Shown piece after piece: positions 56,909 to 64,000 of a stretch of DNA of 64,000 nucleotides. The stretch is from Microsyncoccus archaeolyticus (GTDB taxonomy: Bacteria; Patescibacteriota; Minisyncoccia; Minisyncoccales; Minisyncoccaceae), in NCBI GenBank assembly GCA_036987155.1, contig BTXY01000002.1, positions 1 through 64,000 on the forward strand. Direction: 5' to 3'. The notes beneath the pieces are model-generated. The model made no database searches and had not been told where the DNA came from. It saw only the letters and a list, made by a program, of their open reading frames with translations. The position numbers were made by a program, and so were the translations under genes. Every line of letters begins with the position of its first letter. The first letter of the stretch is position 1.

Positions 56909-59003
56909 TTATTTTCTCTGCTTGTTTTTGATTTTTAATCCATTTAATGGTTTTGTCTTTTTTAAACCAAGTCATTTGTCTTTTAGCAAAATTAAAAGTG
57001 TTTAAATTAATATCTTCTTTCAATTCTTTTAATGGTTTATTGTTTTTCCATTCAGAATAGCCAATTGTATTTAAATTTGGATTATTAGGATATTTAGATA
57101 ATAGTTTTTTTGCTTCTTTTTCTAGTCCTTGCTTGATCATTTTATTTGTTCTTTTTTCAATATTTTCTTTTAATTCTTGCTTTGTTTTTTTAATTCCAAT
57201 TTGAATTACATCAAACAATGGCTCTTGTTTTGATTTTTGCAGTGAAAATGGTTTTTGAGTTAAAATACAAACCTCAATTGCCCTTATTAATCTTCTTTTA
57301 TTATCTTTATCTATTATTTCTGCTCCTTGCTTGTCTAATTTTCTGTATATGTTAAATAGTTCTTCTTTGCTTTTAGAATCCAAATCTTTTCTTAATTTTA
57401 AATCAGGTTTTACTTTTGGAAAATCTAAATTTTCTACTATTGACTTAATATATAGCCCTGTTCCTCCAACAAGTATTGGTTGTTTTCCTTTTTCTATTAT
57501 TTTATTAATAGATTCAAGTGCTAATTTTTTATACATTGCAACATTAAAATCATCTTTTAAAGAAACAATGTCTATTAAGTGATGTGGGTATTTTGGTTTT
57601 GCTGTTCCAATATTCAATTCTTTATAAATTGTTCTTGAGTCAGCTGAAATTAATTCTCCGCTATACTTTTTTGCAATCTTGATAGCTAGGTCTGTTTTTC
57701 CAGAAGCAGTTGGTCCTAATATTACAATTAATTTATCTTTAACTAATTCTCCTTCAAAACCAAAAGCTTGAATCTTATTAATTCTTACTTTTACAAAATT
57801 ACCAATTAAAGATTCTGAACCCTTAAATTTAATTGTTTTGTAATTTTTTGTTTTGCCTAATAAATATTCTTTGCTTTTTTCTAAAACTAAAACCTCCACA
57901 ATCTTTCCTTTTTCTGTCTTGTTTTTTTCTAAAGTAGTCTTTGCTAATAGTTTATTTAATTTACTGTCTCTTTCCCTTTTTTCTTTTTTAGAAACATTGT
58001 CTTTCATTTTATTAAAGCATAAAGATTCTGGGCGAGGGGAATATTGAGAAATATATGCCATATCAAATTTAATAGTTTCCATTGCTTTAAAAGTGTTGTC
58101 AAATTGGGCTTTAGTTTCTTCAGGAAAACCAACAATAATATCAGTGGAAATAGCTAAATTATCCTTTTCTTGAGCCTTAAAAGCCTTTCTAAGGGCTTTT
58201 ACAAGTGTTTTATACTGTTCTACTGTATAGGGTCTATTCATGGCTTTTAAGACCTGATTGTCTCCTGATTGAAGGGGAAGGTTTAGATATGGGGTAATTT
58301 TAGGGCTTTTAGCTAAAACTTCAATCATTTGTTTTGAAAAGTCCTTTGGATGAGGGCTAGTAAATCTAAGCCAGAAATTTCCTTGTATTTTATCAATTTC
58401 TTTAATCAAGGAAACAAAATCCATTTTTCCATAATGGTAATCATTTACATTTTCTCCTAAAAGCCATATTTCTTTGTAGTCTTTTTTGATTAATTCTTTA
58501 ATTTCTTTTAATATTTCTTTATAATCTCTTGAAATTAATCTTCCTCTTGTGTATGGCACAGCGCAATAAGTGCAGAAATTACTACAACCACAAGAAATTG
58601 GAACATAAGCTATAAAAGGACTTTCGTATTTTGGAACAATCGATAAATAGTTTTTTTTGATCTTTACTTTTTTATTTAATAAATCATTAAGCTTATATAA
58701 TTCTTTTTTATCTAATACAAAATCAACAAAAGATAGAAGCTTAATTTTGTCTGGTTTTAAAATGCATCCAGTAGCAATTATTTTTAATTTTTTATTAAGT
58801 CTTTTTAATTTTTTAAATTTAGGATTTAAGCCGTAAACCCTATCTACTGCTGGTTGCCTAACAGAACACATATTAATTATTATTACATCGGATTCTTCAA
58901 TTTTTTCTGTTTTTATATAATTCATTGATTTCAAAACAGCACTAATTCTTTCTGAATCAGATATATTCATCTGGCAACCAAATGTAATAATGTAATATTT
59001 CAT
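56886..59003 (-). CDS. MiaB-MiaA fusion: tRNA ms2i6A37 methylthiotransferase + tRNA dimethylallyltransferase
   Basis: A single 705-residue frame without internal stop. Residues 1-420 are MiaB: UPF0004 Cys10, Cys46, Cys80; radical-SAM cluster Cys140-xxx-Cys144-xx-Cys147 ('CGCSNFCTYCAVPYTRGR'), 'PLQSGDNQVLKAMNR', 'STDIIVGFPEET' and a TRAM-like end. Residues ~423-705 are MiaA: P-loop 'ILGPTASGKTDLA', 'ELISADSRTIYKELNIGTAK', 'ILVGGTGLYIKSI', 'RRLIRAIEV' and 'TIGYSEWKN', and 'FAKRQMTWFKKD'. MiaA adds dimethylallyl to A37 and MiaB then methylthiolates it, so consecutive steps are joined. The linker is only a few residues. Confidence 0.94.
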   Translation of the reverse strand: MKYYIITFGCQMNISDSERISAVLKSMNYIKTEKIEESDVIIINMCSVRQPAVDRVYGLNPKFKKLKRLNKKLKIIATGCILKPDKIKLLSFVDFVLDKKELYKLNDLLNKKVKIKKNYLSIVPKYESPFIAYVPISCGCSNFCTYCAVPYTRGRLISRDYKEILKEIKELIKKDYKEIWLLGENVNDYHYGKMDFVSLIKEIDKIQGNFWLRFTSPHPKDFSKQMIEVLAKSPKITPYLNLPLQSGDNQVLKAMNRPYTVEQYKTLVKALRKAFKAQEKDNLAISTDIIVGFPEETKAQFDNTFKAMETIKFDMAYISQYSPRPESLCFNKMKDNVSKKEKRERDSKLNKLLAKTTLEKNKTEKGKIVEVLVLEKSKEYLLGKTKNYKTIKFKGSESLIGNFVKVRINKIQAFGFEGELVKDKLIVILGPTASGKTDLAIKIAKKYSGELISADSRTIYKELNIGTAKPKYPHHLIDIVSLKDDFNVAMYKKLALESINKIIEKGKQPILVGGTGLYIKSIVENLDFPKVKPDLKLRKDLDSKSKEELFNIYRKLDKQGAEIIDKDNKRRLIRAIEVCILTQKPFSLQKSKQEPLFDVIQIGIKKTKQELKENIEKRTNKMIKQGLEKEAKKLLSKYPNNPNLNTIGYSEWKNNKPLKELKEDINLNTFNFAKRQMTWFKKDKTIKWIKNQKQAEKIINSFLRN

Positions 59004-59048
59004 TAAAACAATGATACATATGTTTTAACTTGTTGGCAAGAGAGAACC

Positions 59049-59076
59049 TTGACAACGATTTTAAATATTATATATT
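59049..59076 (+). promoter_or_regulatory. Promoter of the 59124-59762 membrane-protein gene
   Basis: TTGACA (59049-59054), 16-bp spacer, TATATT (59071-59076). Predicted start ~59083, a ~41-nt leader without a clear Shine-Dalgarno. Confidence 0.55.
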
Positions 59077-59123
59077 ACAAGAAGTTCTGATTATTAATCC
59101 AGAACTAGGTTGGGAATTTCAAA

Positions 59124-59762
59124 ATGAAAGCTCACAATATTATTGCTACAGGATTTATCCTAATAATGATTGCTTCTATTGGTTTTGGAGGCATATCAGT
59201 AGCGCATTCGTATCAATACAAATGGCGTCTAAATTTTGCTGAAAAGCATTTGGATATTGCCCAGGGTGTTACAGATGCAGATTCGCAATATGAAGAAATT
59301 TCAAAAACAATTGAAATTCTAAACACATTTCCCAAAGAAGGTAATTACTTAGTATATAATAAGTATTATCCTTTGACTGATATGGGAACTGCCTGGTCAG
59401 CACTTTATCAATTAAAAAATTATACCAGTGAAATTAAAGACTTGGATGAGACCAGTTCAGCGTATCAACTTGGAATATATAATTCCCAAGAAAAAATATC
59501 ATATTTCAAAGCAAGTCTTTGGCAAGCTTATCCAACCTTTGTTTACTGGGGAGTCTGGGGCTGGTTAGGAGATGTTTCGTTAATTCTTGGAGTGCTTGGT
59601 GGTGCCTTTAGTTGGTTTTTATTAATTTTAAATTCTTTCAGAAGACAAATCTCTAAAGGCAAAAGAATAATTCTATTATTAACGCTTTCTGTGTTAATGA
59701 TAGAAGGAATAATATGTTACATAATTTTCTATGTTCCAGTATTTTATACTGGACCAGTATGA
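59124..59762 (+). CDS. Three-helix membrane protein with extracytoplasmic loop, unknown
   Basis: 212 residues: an N-terminal helix ('IIATGFILIMIASIGFGGIS'), an ~105-residue hydrophilic region that looks helical and probably lies outside ('KHLDIAQGVTDADSQYEEIS'), then two helices near the C-terminus ('LGDVSLILGVLGGAFSWFLL', 'IILLLTLSVLMIEGIICYII'). No family recognised. It is a single gene between its own promoter and terminator. Confidence 0.6.
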   Translation: MKAHNIIATGFILIMIASIGFGGISVAHSYQYKWRLNFAEKHLDIAQGVTDADSQYEEISKTIEILNTFPKEGNYLVYNKYYPLTDMGTAWSALYQLKNYTSEIKDLDETSSAYQLGIYNSQEKISYFKASLWQAYPTFVYWGVWGWLGDVSLILGVLGGAFSWFLLILNSFRRQISKGKRIILLLTLSVLMIEGIICYIIFYVPVFYTGPV

Positions 59763-59784
59763 GGAGTTTTAACTCCTCTTTTTT
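59761..59784 (+). terminator. Intrinsic terminator
   Basis: Stem GAGGAGTT (59761-59768)/AACTCCTC (59771-59778), 2-nt loop, six T's. The 5' arm includes the stop codon of the membrane-protein gene. Confidence 0.9.
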
Positions 59785-59788
59785 ATAC

Positions 59789-59815
59789 AATAAAACAACC
59801 TAACATTTTGTTAGG
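59789..59815 (-). terminator. Terminator of the minus-strand RNA
   Basis: Minus-strand stem CCTAAC (59815-59810)/GTTAGG (59804-59799), loop AAAAT, followed by TTGTTTTATT. It faces the plus-strand terminator of the membrane-protein gene. Confidence 0.65.
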
Positions 59816-60421
59816 CGTTTAGAGGTGTGAGATGGGGGAGGGTTAGACCCTTGGAATTGAATAGCTGCAACTATTCCAGGTTCATGAACTATCTCCATGA
59901 CTCTCACAGTCCGATCTTCTCTGTGTAAGAAGAATCTAACTTTAAATCTTGGCAGTAGCTGATCTCCCGATCAGTAATTAACTAAGTAGTAAAACTCAAA
60001 TCTTTTTCCTCCTCGTGAGTTTGGGAGCCCCTGTGGAATACGGGGTTCTTTAGGGTTTGACTGGGATGTGGCAGGTGCTACAATCATCACATTATCAGCT
60101 CATTTCTTAATCTCGGAGAGATCGATAAGCTGATATATAGGCCTTGCCGTCCAGCATGGCAACCTCTTGCATTCCTTTTAGGGGCAGGACCTGGTCGGGG
60201 TTATCTCTACATTTGATATACAGCGCTGCATCCAGCGCCGACCTTGTCACGGGAACAAACAATCATAGGCATCCCTCCTTGGGTGCTTTTGAGCGTTTAA
60301 GAAGCAACAGCTTGATCCTTAGGCTATACATGTGACCACCTAGATTTAAATCTGATGGCCTACTTTAATAATACGTAAATGCTATTAAAGTAAGCCACCA
60401 AAATCATTATTTAAAGAGCGT
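59789..60421 (-). ncRNA. Candidate large structured non-coding RNA (~630 nt)
   Basis: No convincing protein gene fills this stretch. It is locally GC-rich (58% by count over 60181-60240) and full of helices. Examples: TGGC-C-TACTTTAATA/TATTAAAGTA-A-GCCA (60356-60397), AGATTTAAATCT (60342-60353), GCGCTG/CAGCGC (60223-60238), TTGCC/GGCAA (60144-60162), TATCAGCT/AGCTGATA (60093-60135) enclosing ATCTC/GAGAT, GAGCCCC/GGGGTTC (60025-60048), AAACTCA/TGAGTTT (59992-60022), CTGATC/GATCAG (59959-59974), TGTGAGA/TCTCACA (59826-59908) and GAATAG/CTATTC (59859-59876). A near-consensus minus-strand promoter lies at 60428-60455 and a minus-strand terminator at 59789-59815. I could not fit it to RNase P RNA, tmRNA, SRP RNA, 6S RNA or a self-splicing intron. 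A strong AAGGAGG (60280-60274) precedes a 19-codon ORF starting at 60266, so a dual RNA/peptide role is possible. Confidence 0.6.
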
Positions 60422-60427
60422 AATTAT

Positions 60428-60455
60428 ATTATACATAATTATATTAATTTGTCAA
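60428..60455 (-). promoter_or_regulatory. Promoter of the minus-strand RNA
   Basis: Minus strand TTGACA (60455-60450), 16-bp spacer, TATAAT (60433-60428) directly preceded by TG: one of the best promoter matches in the window. It lies 8 nt past the stop of the Kazal-type gene. Predicted start ~60421. Confidence 0.75.
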
Positions 60456-60462
60456 TAGGGGA

Positions 60463-62037
60463 CTATTTCCTAAAATCAACCCCACATTCTCCTTTGTAAA
60501 AAGCCCATTCTTCACATTCAGTTCCATCCGGAAACTTACAAGTTCCATATTGGCTTCCGCTAGTAGTATTTTTAATTTCTAGAGCATAGCCTAATTTTAA
60601 ACAATATTCTGAAGCAGGATTAGCTGTTTCTGAGCTTGGACTGGGAACAGCAGGAGAGTTAGAACCAGAATTAGGAATAGCACTATTAGAATTATCTTCT
60701 TCGCATCTTCCTTTATATTTAACTTTTACTTGAGCTTTATTTGCAAAACATTCATTAGAATATGTTTTATTGTTTTCTCCGCAAACAGGATCATATTCTA
60801 AAGTACAAACCACTGCTTCTTCACAAGTTTTTTTACAAATACCAATATTATTTGATCCAGAAACAGGACAATAGATAAGATTCTCACAACATTCTTGTTT
60901 GTTTTGAATTATTTTTTCATTTTCTTTGGCACAAGCTCCGCACTCTCCATTATAGTCTATGTCTATTCCTAATTTTTTAGCCTCACAAGCACTATTATAT
61001 GTTGTTCCATCAACACCGCAAACAGGATTTAAAACCTCAACGCATTCAATATTATCTTTATTGATTTTATTAATCAATTGTCCCAAAACATCATCAATAA
61101 CAGTTTTTGATTCAGAAGAAACCTCTAGCGAAGAAAACCTTTTTAGTGCTTCGTCAATATTAATTTCTTCTTCAGATAAAATGCTTTGAGCCAAGTCATT
61201 AAGCTTTTGAACATCCTCTTCTGAAATACTATCTAGTTGATTAAAGATAGACTGGTTTTCAGTTATAACTTTTCTAGCAAAATTTTCTAGAAGCATTTTT
61301 TTGTATGTGGTATTTTTAGTAAATTCTTCGGCTAGACTTAAAATCTTTTGTTTTTCTTCTTCGCTCAAGTTTTGATTATTAATATTTTGATTAATCAAAT
61401 CTTCTTCAATCTGCAATATAACTTTTTTTTGTTCTTCGCTATTTACTTTTTCTTCCATTTTCTTTAAAATTTCTACTTTTTCTGATTCATTTATTTCTTG
61501 AATTTGAATTTTTTCTTGTATTTTTTCTTTAACTTTTTCTGAATTAGCAACGCTAAATGAGGCATTAGTTAAATTTTGTAAAGCATTATCTTTAATTTCT
61601 CCTGCTTTTTCTTTGTTTTGTATTTTGTTTTGTATACTAGTTAAAATTGTTTGATGGACTAGATTATTGGCCACGATTTTACTTAAAAGCGTTTCGTTAT
61701 CTACGTTATTTTTGTTTAAGGTAGAAGCATAATTATTTAACTTTTCTGTTTCTTTTTTATAGCTTTCCAAAGCTTTGTTTATTCCTGACTCATTATTGGG
61801 ATTATTTTCAGCTAATTTGTTTGCTTCTGCTAATTTTTGATTTACAAATTCCATTCTTAGCTCTGCTTTTTTCAAAGGATTAAAAGTAAAAAACATTTGC
61901 ACTTCTCTGCCAATGTCTTTTAAGAAATAAAAAGGACTGTCCGGTAAAAGGCTTGGTTCTGGAACATTTAATTCTTCAGCACAAACAAATGTGAAAGTAC
62001 AAAATAATGCAATCAAACAAATTAATATTTTTTTCAT
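60463..62037 (-). CDS. Secreted DUF5667 protein with two Kazal-type domains and a DUF333-like end
   Basis: A signal peptide (1-20) leads to a DUF5667-like segment 'LLPDSPFYFLKDIGREVQMF' and 'PLKKAELRMEFVNQKLAEAN', then ~270 residues of Lys/Glu/Asn-rich helical coiled coil. Two Kazal-like six-Cys domains follow (333-368 'NPVCGVDGTTYNSACEAKK'; 412-447 'DPVCGENNKTYSNECFANK'), with an extra Cys-rich linker between, a Ser/Pro linker, and a C-terminal DUF333-like domain ('YCLKLGYALEIKN', 'CKFPDGTECEEWAFYKGECG'). Kazal domains inhibit serine proteases, so an exported inhibitor is likely. It overlaps thrS by 4 nt. Confidence 0.85.
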   Translation of the reverse strand: MKKILICLIALFCTFTFVCAEELNVPEPSLLPDSPFYFLKDIGREVQMFFTFNPLKKAELRMEFVNQKLAEANKLAENNPNNESGINKALESYKKETEKLNNYASTLNKNNVDNETLLSKIVANNLVHQTILTSIQNKIQNKEKAGEIKDNALQNLTNASFSVANSEKVKEKIQEKIQIQEINESEKVEILKKMEEKVNSEEQKKVILQIEEDLINQNINNQNLSEEEKQKILSLAEEFTKNTTYKKMLLENFARKVITENQSIFNQLDSISEEDVQKLNDLAQSILSEEEINIDEALKRFSSLEVSSESKTVIDDVLGQLINKINKDNIECVEVLNPVCGVDGTTYNSACEAKKLGIDIDYNGECGACAKENEKIIQNKQECCENLIYCPVSGSNNIGICKKTCEEAVVCTLEYDPVCGENNKTYSNECFANKAQVKVKYKGRCEEDNSNSAIPNSGSNSPAVPSPSSETANPASEYCLKLGYALEIKNTTSGSQYGTCKFPDGTECEEWAFYKGECGVDFRK

Positions 62038-63794
62038 ATACCCAATTCTTTATTTATTATATCTTTAAATTCTTTTATTGTTTTAATTCCAAGATCTCCT
62101 TGTCCTCTTTTTCTTACGCTTACAGTATTTGAAGTTTTTTCTTTTTCTCCAACCACAAGAAGGTAAGGGATTTTTTCTAATTCTCCTTGTCTGATTTTTT
62201 TAGAAATTGTTTCGTTTTCATCTGATATCTGTATTCTTAACCCTTTTAGTTCTTCTTTTACTTTATTCGCATAATCGATAAACTTATCGCTTACTGGTAA
62301 AATTTTAACTTGAATAGGGGAGAGCCACAATGGAAAAGCCCCTGCATAATGTTCTATTAGTAATCCAATAAATCTTTCAAAAGAACCAAAGAGTGCCCTG
62401 TGAAGCATATATGGTCTTTCTTTTTCTCCTTTTTCATTAGCAAAAACCATATCAAATCTTTCTGGAATATTGAAATCAAACTGAAGGGTAGAGCATTGCC
62501 ATTCTCTTCCTAAAACATCCTTAATCTTAAAATCTAGTTTGGGTCCATAAAAAGCTGCTTCTCCTAATTCTTCTTTAAAATTTAATGCTTTTTCATTAGC
62601 AACTTGTCTTAGAACTGATTCTGTAAAATCCCAGCCCTCATCATTACCAGCATATTTTTCTTTATTATTCGGGTCCCTTAAAGATAAATAAACATTAACT
62701 GATTCCAAATCAAAACCAAAAGCTTTATACATGAAAAGTATAAAATCAATTACTTGTTTTAATTCTTCTTCTATTTGTTCTTTTCTACAAATAATGTGTG
62801 CATCATCTTGAGTAAAGCCCCTAACTCTAGTTAATCCTGAAAGTTCTCCTTTTTTCTCAAATCTATATACTGTTCCTGTTTCAGCCCATCTGAAAGGAAG
62901 CTCTCTATATGAATGGGGTCTGCTGTTATATATTGATACGTGAAAAGGGCAGTTCATTGGTTTTAATAAAAACTGCTCTGATTCTTCTACTTTATTTTTA
63001 TTCTGTAAATCTTCTAAGGATTGTCCTGTTTCAATTGGTGGATACATTGAAGAAGAATAAAATCCCCAGTGGCCTGATCTTTCCCACAATCTTCTATTGC
63101 CAATATGAGGAGTTCTAACTAATTCATAACCATTTTCTAAATGTTTGTCATACCAAAAATCTTCAATTATTCTCCAGAGCATTGCTCCTTTTGGATGCCA
63201 TAAAATCAAACCAATCCCAACTTCTTCATCTGTATTAAATAAATCTAGTTCTTTTCCTAATTTTCTATGATCTCTTTTTTCTGCTTCTTCTCTAATTTTA
63301 AGAAAATTATTTAATTCTTCTTCTGTTTTAAATGCTAGACCATAGATTCTTGTTAACATTGGATTTTTTTCATCTCCTTTAAAATATGCTCCAGCTATTT
63401 TATCTAACTTAAAAGCTTTTTCATTTATTTCTTTTGTTGACTTAATGTGAGGACCGCTACACAAATCAATAAAATTATCAGTTTCATATATTGAAACGCT
63501 GTCTCCTTCAATATCTTTTAATATTTCCAATTTGTATGGTTGATCTTTAAATAATTCTTTAGCTTCATTCTTACTAATTATGCTATTTTTAAAAACAATA
63601 TCTTTTTTAATAAGTTCTCTCATTTTCTTTTCTATTTTCTCTAAATCGTTCTCAGTAATCGGGGTTTTAGTTTCAATGTCGTAATAAAAACCATTTTCTA
63701 TTTCTGGACCGATCCCGAATTTTGTTTCAGGATAAAGCTCTTTGATGCTTAGAGCTAGAATGTGAGCTAAAGAATGTTTAAAAGTATTTTCCAT
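62034..63794 (-). CDS. thrS: Threonyl-tRNA synthetase lacking the TGS domain
   Basis: Class II synthetase. The protein begins at the editing domain ('FKHSLAHILALSIKELYPET', HxxxH) and 'FIDLCSGPHI'. The catalytic core follows: motif 1 'HPKGAMLWRIIEDF', zinc Cys in 'LKPMNCPFHVSIYN', motif 2 'FRWAETGTVYRFEKKGELSG' and 'RGFTQDDAHIIC', motif 3 'PYMLHRALFGSFERFIGLLI'. The anticodon domain ends the protein at residue 586. The ~60-residue N-terminal TGS domain of E. coli ThrRS is missing. dnaE lies 7 nt upstream, and the Kazal-type gene overlaps downstream. Confidence 0.95.
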   Translation of the reverse strand: MENTFKHSLAHILALSIKELYPETKFGIGPEIENGFYYDIETKTPITENDLEKIEKKMRELIKKDIVFKNSIISKNEAKELFKDQPYKLEILKDIEGDSVSIYETDNFIDLCSGPHIKSTKEINEKAFKLDKIAGAYFKGDEKNPMLTRIYGLAFKTEEELNNFLKIREEAEKRDHRKLGKELDLFNTDEEVGIGLILWHPKGAMLWRIIEDFWYDKHLENGYELVRTPHIGNRRLWERSGHWGFYSSSMYPPIETGQSLEDLQNKNKVEESEQFLLKPMNCPFHVSIYNSRPHSYRELPFRWAETGTVYRFEKKGELSGLTRVRGFTQDDAHIICRKEQIEEELKQVIDFILFMYKAFGFDLESVNVYLSLRDPNNKEKYAGNDEGWDFTESVLRQVANEKALNFKEELGEAAFYGPKLDFKIKDVLGREWQCSTLQFDFNIPERFDMVFANEKGEKERPYMLHRALFGSFERFIGLLIEHYAGAFPLWLSPIQVKILPVSDKFIDYANKVKEELKGLRIQISDENETISKKIRQGELEKIPYLLVVGEKEKTSNTVSVRKRGQGDLGIKTIKEFKDIINKELGI

Positions 63795-63801
63795 ATATTT
63801 T

Positions 63802-64000
63802 TTATGATTCTAATATTTCTTCAATTTCACTGGCAATTATTTTAGGAGAACCGTCTTTAACGTCAGTTCTGCCTGTAATTGAAATTATTTTATTTTCTTT
63901 AAACACATCTGGATTTTTTTCAATCATTGAAGGAAAGACTACCACTTCAATTCTATCAGTTAAATCTTCAACTTTTACAAACATCATTGTTTGTCCCTTT
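63802..64000 (-). CDS. dnaE: DNA polymerase III alpha subunit, C-terminal fragment (cut by window end)
   Basis: The frame is open to the window edge (5' part outside). The ~65 visible residues form the OB-fold end of DnaE: 'MMFVKVEDLTDRIEVVVFPS' preceded by KGQT, then 'ENKIISITGRTDVKDGSPKI'. This segment recurs in the C-terminal OB domain of DnaE. The internal ATG at 63987 is not the real start. It lies 7 nt upstream of thrS on the same strand. Confidence 0.85.
   Translation of the reverse strand, partial: KGQTMMFVKVEDLTDRIEVVVFPSMIEKNPDVFKENKIISITGRTDVKDGSPKIIASEIEEILES

Noticed and set aside
59030..59242. 70-codon plus-strand frame overlapping the membrane protein at 59124
   Set aside because: It begins upstream of the likely promoter, has an unusual Trp/Tyr/Cys-rich composition and overlaps a better gene in another frame.
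60025..60080. tmRNA-like element: GAGCCCC/GGGGTTC pairing and GGGTTTGACTGGG resembling the tmRNA 5' end
   Set aside because: No T arm with TTCxAxT next to the 3' acceptor strand, no tag reading frame ending in a proteolysis tag, and promoter evidence favours the other strand.
60112..60266. Minus-strand frames of ~50 and ~37 codons in the same region that look protein-like (e.g. ending 'AYISAYRSLRD')
   Set aside because: They lie in successive frames with stops between, use GC-ending codons unlike neighbouring genes, and are explained by the helices. A decayed gene is possible but less likely than RNA.
60144..60335. Plus-strand 63-codon frame inside the 59.8-60.4 kb region
   Set aside because: It runs antisense to the promoter-bearing strand, has no start signals, and its composition (Ser/Arg/Leu-rich) follows from the paired, GC-rich RNA-like sequence rather than from codon use of the genome.
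1..64000. Alternative genetic code with TGA as sense codon
   Set aside because: Several housekeeping genes (for example obg, gatC and gltX) end at TGA at their family-typical lengths, and no gene needs TGA read-through.
1..64000. Insertion sequences, prophage or integrase-linked islands
   Set aside because: No transposase, integrase, phage structural gene or terminal inverted repeats of IS type were recognised.

Overview
The window comes from an AT-rich, densely packed bacterial genome that looks like a member of the Patescibacteria/Candidate Phyla Radiation (Parcubacteria-like). This rests on very short or overlapping gene junctions, trimmed aminoacyl-tRNA synthetases (PheT without its EMAP/OB insert, ThrRS without TGS), DUF5667/Kazal and DUF2341 surface proteins, type IV pilin-like genes and the mix of small membrane proteins. 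TGA is used as an ordinary stop, so the Gracilibacteria/Absconditabacteria code (TGA = Gly) does not apply. The lineage is inferred from gene content; no 16S rRNA gene is present.

Layout. 1-1.5 kb: end of a PKD/FN3-like surface protein. 1.5-16.4 kb: housekeeping genes (valS, HAD phosphatase, rarA, obg, purC, U32 peptidase, rmuC, rlmN, pyrH, a Cas4-like nuclease with xseA-xseB, a pyruvyl-transferase-like gene, an HNH protein, trxA plus a ferredoxin:thioredoxin-reductase-like protein). 16.4-18.2 kb: PadR/unknown/EF-P operon divergent from an AbrB/RelE toxin-antitoxin pair. 18.3-21.7 kb: inositol-phospholipid-like cassette (ino1, PadR-like regulator, CDP-alcohol phosphatidyltransferase, two HAD phosphatases). 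21.7-27 kb: PHP, thpR, murC, then an acyl-ACP-reductase-like/acyl-CoA-synthetase pair behind a possible attenuator. 27-36.9 kb: two 7TM sensors with a response regulator running into a wall cluster (D,D-carboxypeptidase, mraY, murL, murD, ftsW, murG). 36.9-42.9 kb: gltX, gatC, gatA, slipin, pilin. 42.9-52.6 kb: three tRNAs, pheST, gyrB, secE-nusG-rplK, dcd-tmk-deoC, gatB. 52.6-64 kb: secreted proteins, an Ig-repeat polysaccharide deacetylase, a MiaB-MiaA fusion, a probable large structured RNA, a Kazal-type secreted protein, thrS and the end of dnaE.

How the genes work together. GltX plus GatCAB gives the indirect route to Gln-tRNA. MurC, MurD, MurL, MraY, MurG, FtsW and the carboxypeptidase cover much of peptidoglycan synthesis. 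MurL suggests that D-glutamate is made by epimerising the UDP-MurNAc-L-Ala-L-Glu end rather than by a free glutamate racemase. Dcd, Tmk, DeoC and PyrH form a nucleotide salvage set. Ino1 with the CDP-alcohol transferase suggests inositol-containing lipids, and FadD with the AAR-like reductase suggests handling of acquired acyl chains.

The main points for a second look are the one-polypeptide MiaB-MiaA fusion, a roughly 630-nt hairpin-rich minus-strand RNA candidate at 59.8-60.4 kb with its own promoter and terminator, many promoters that place the predicted transcription start on or within a few bases of the start codon (leaderless mRNAs), a short leaderless ORF abutting a terminator in front of the acyl-reductase pair, an initiator tRNA with abnormal D and T loops, and a thymidylate kinase with a broken P-loop. 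All calls come from reading the sequence and recalled family features; no database search was run.
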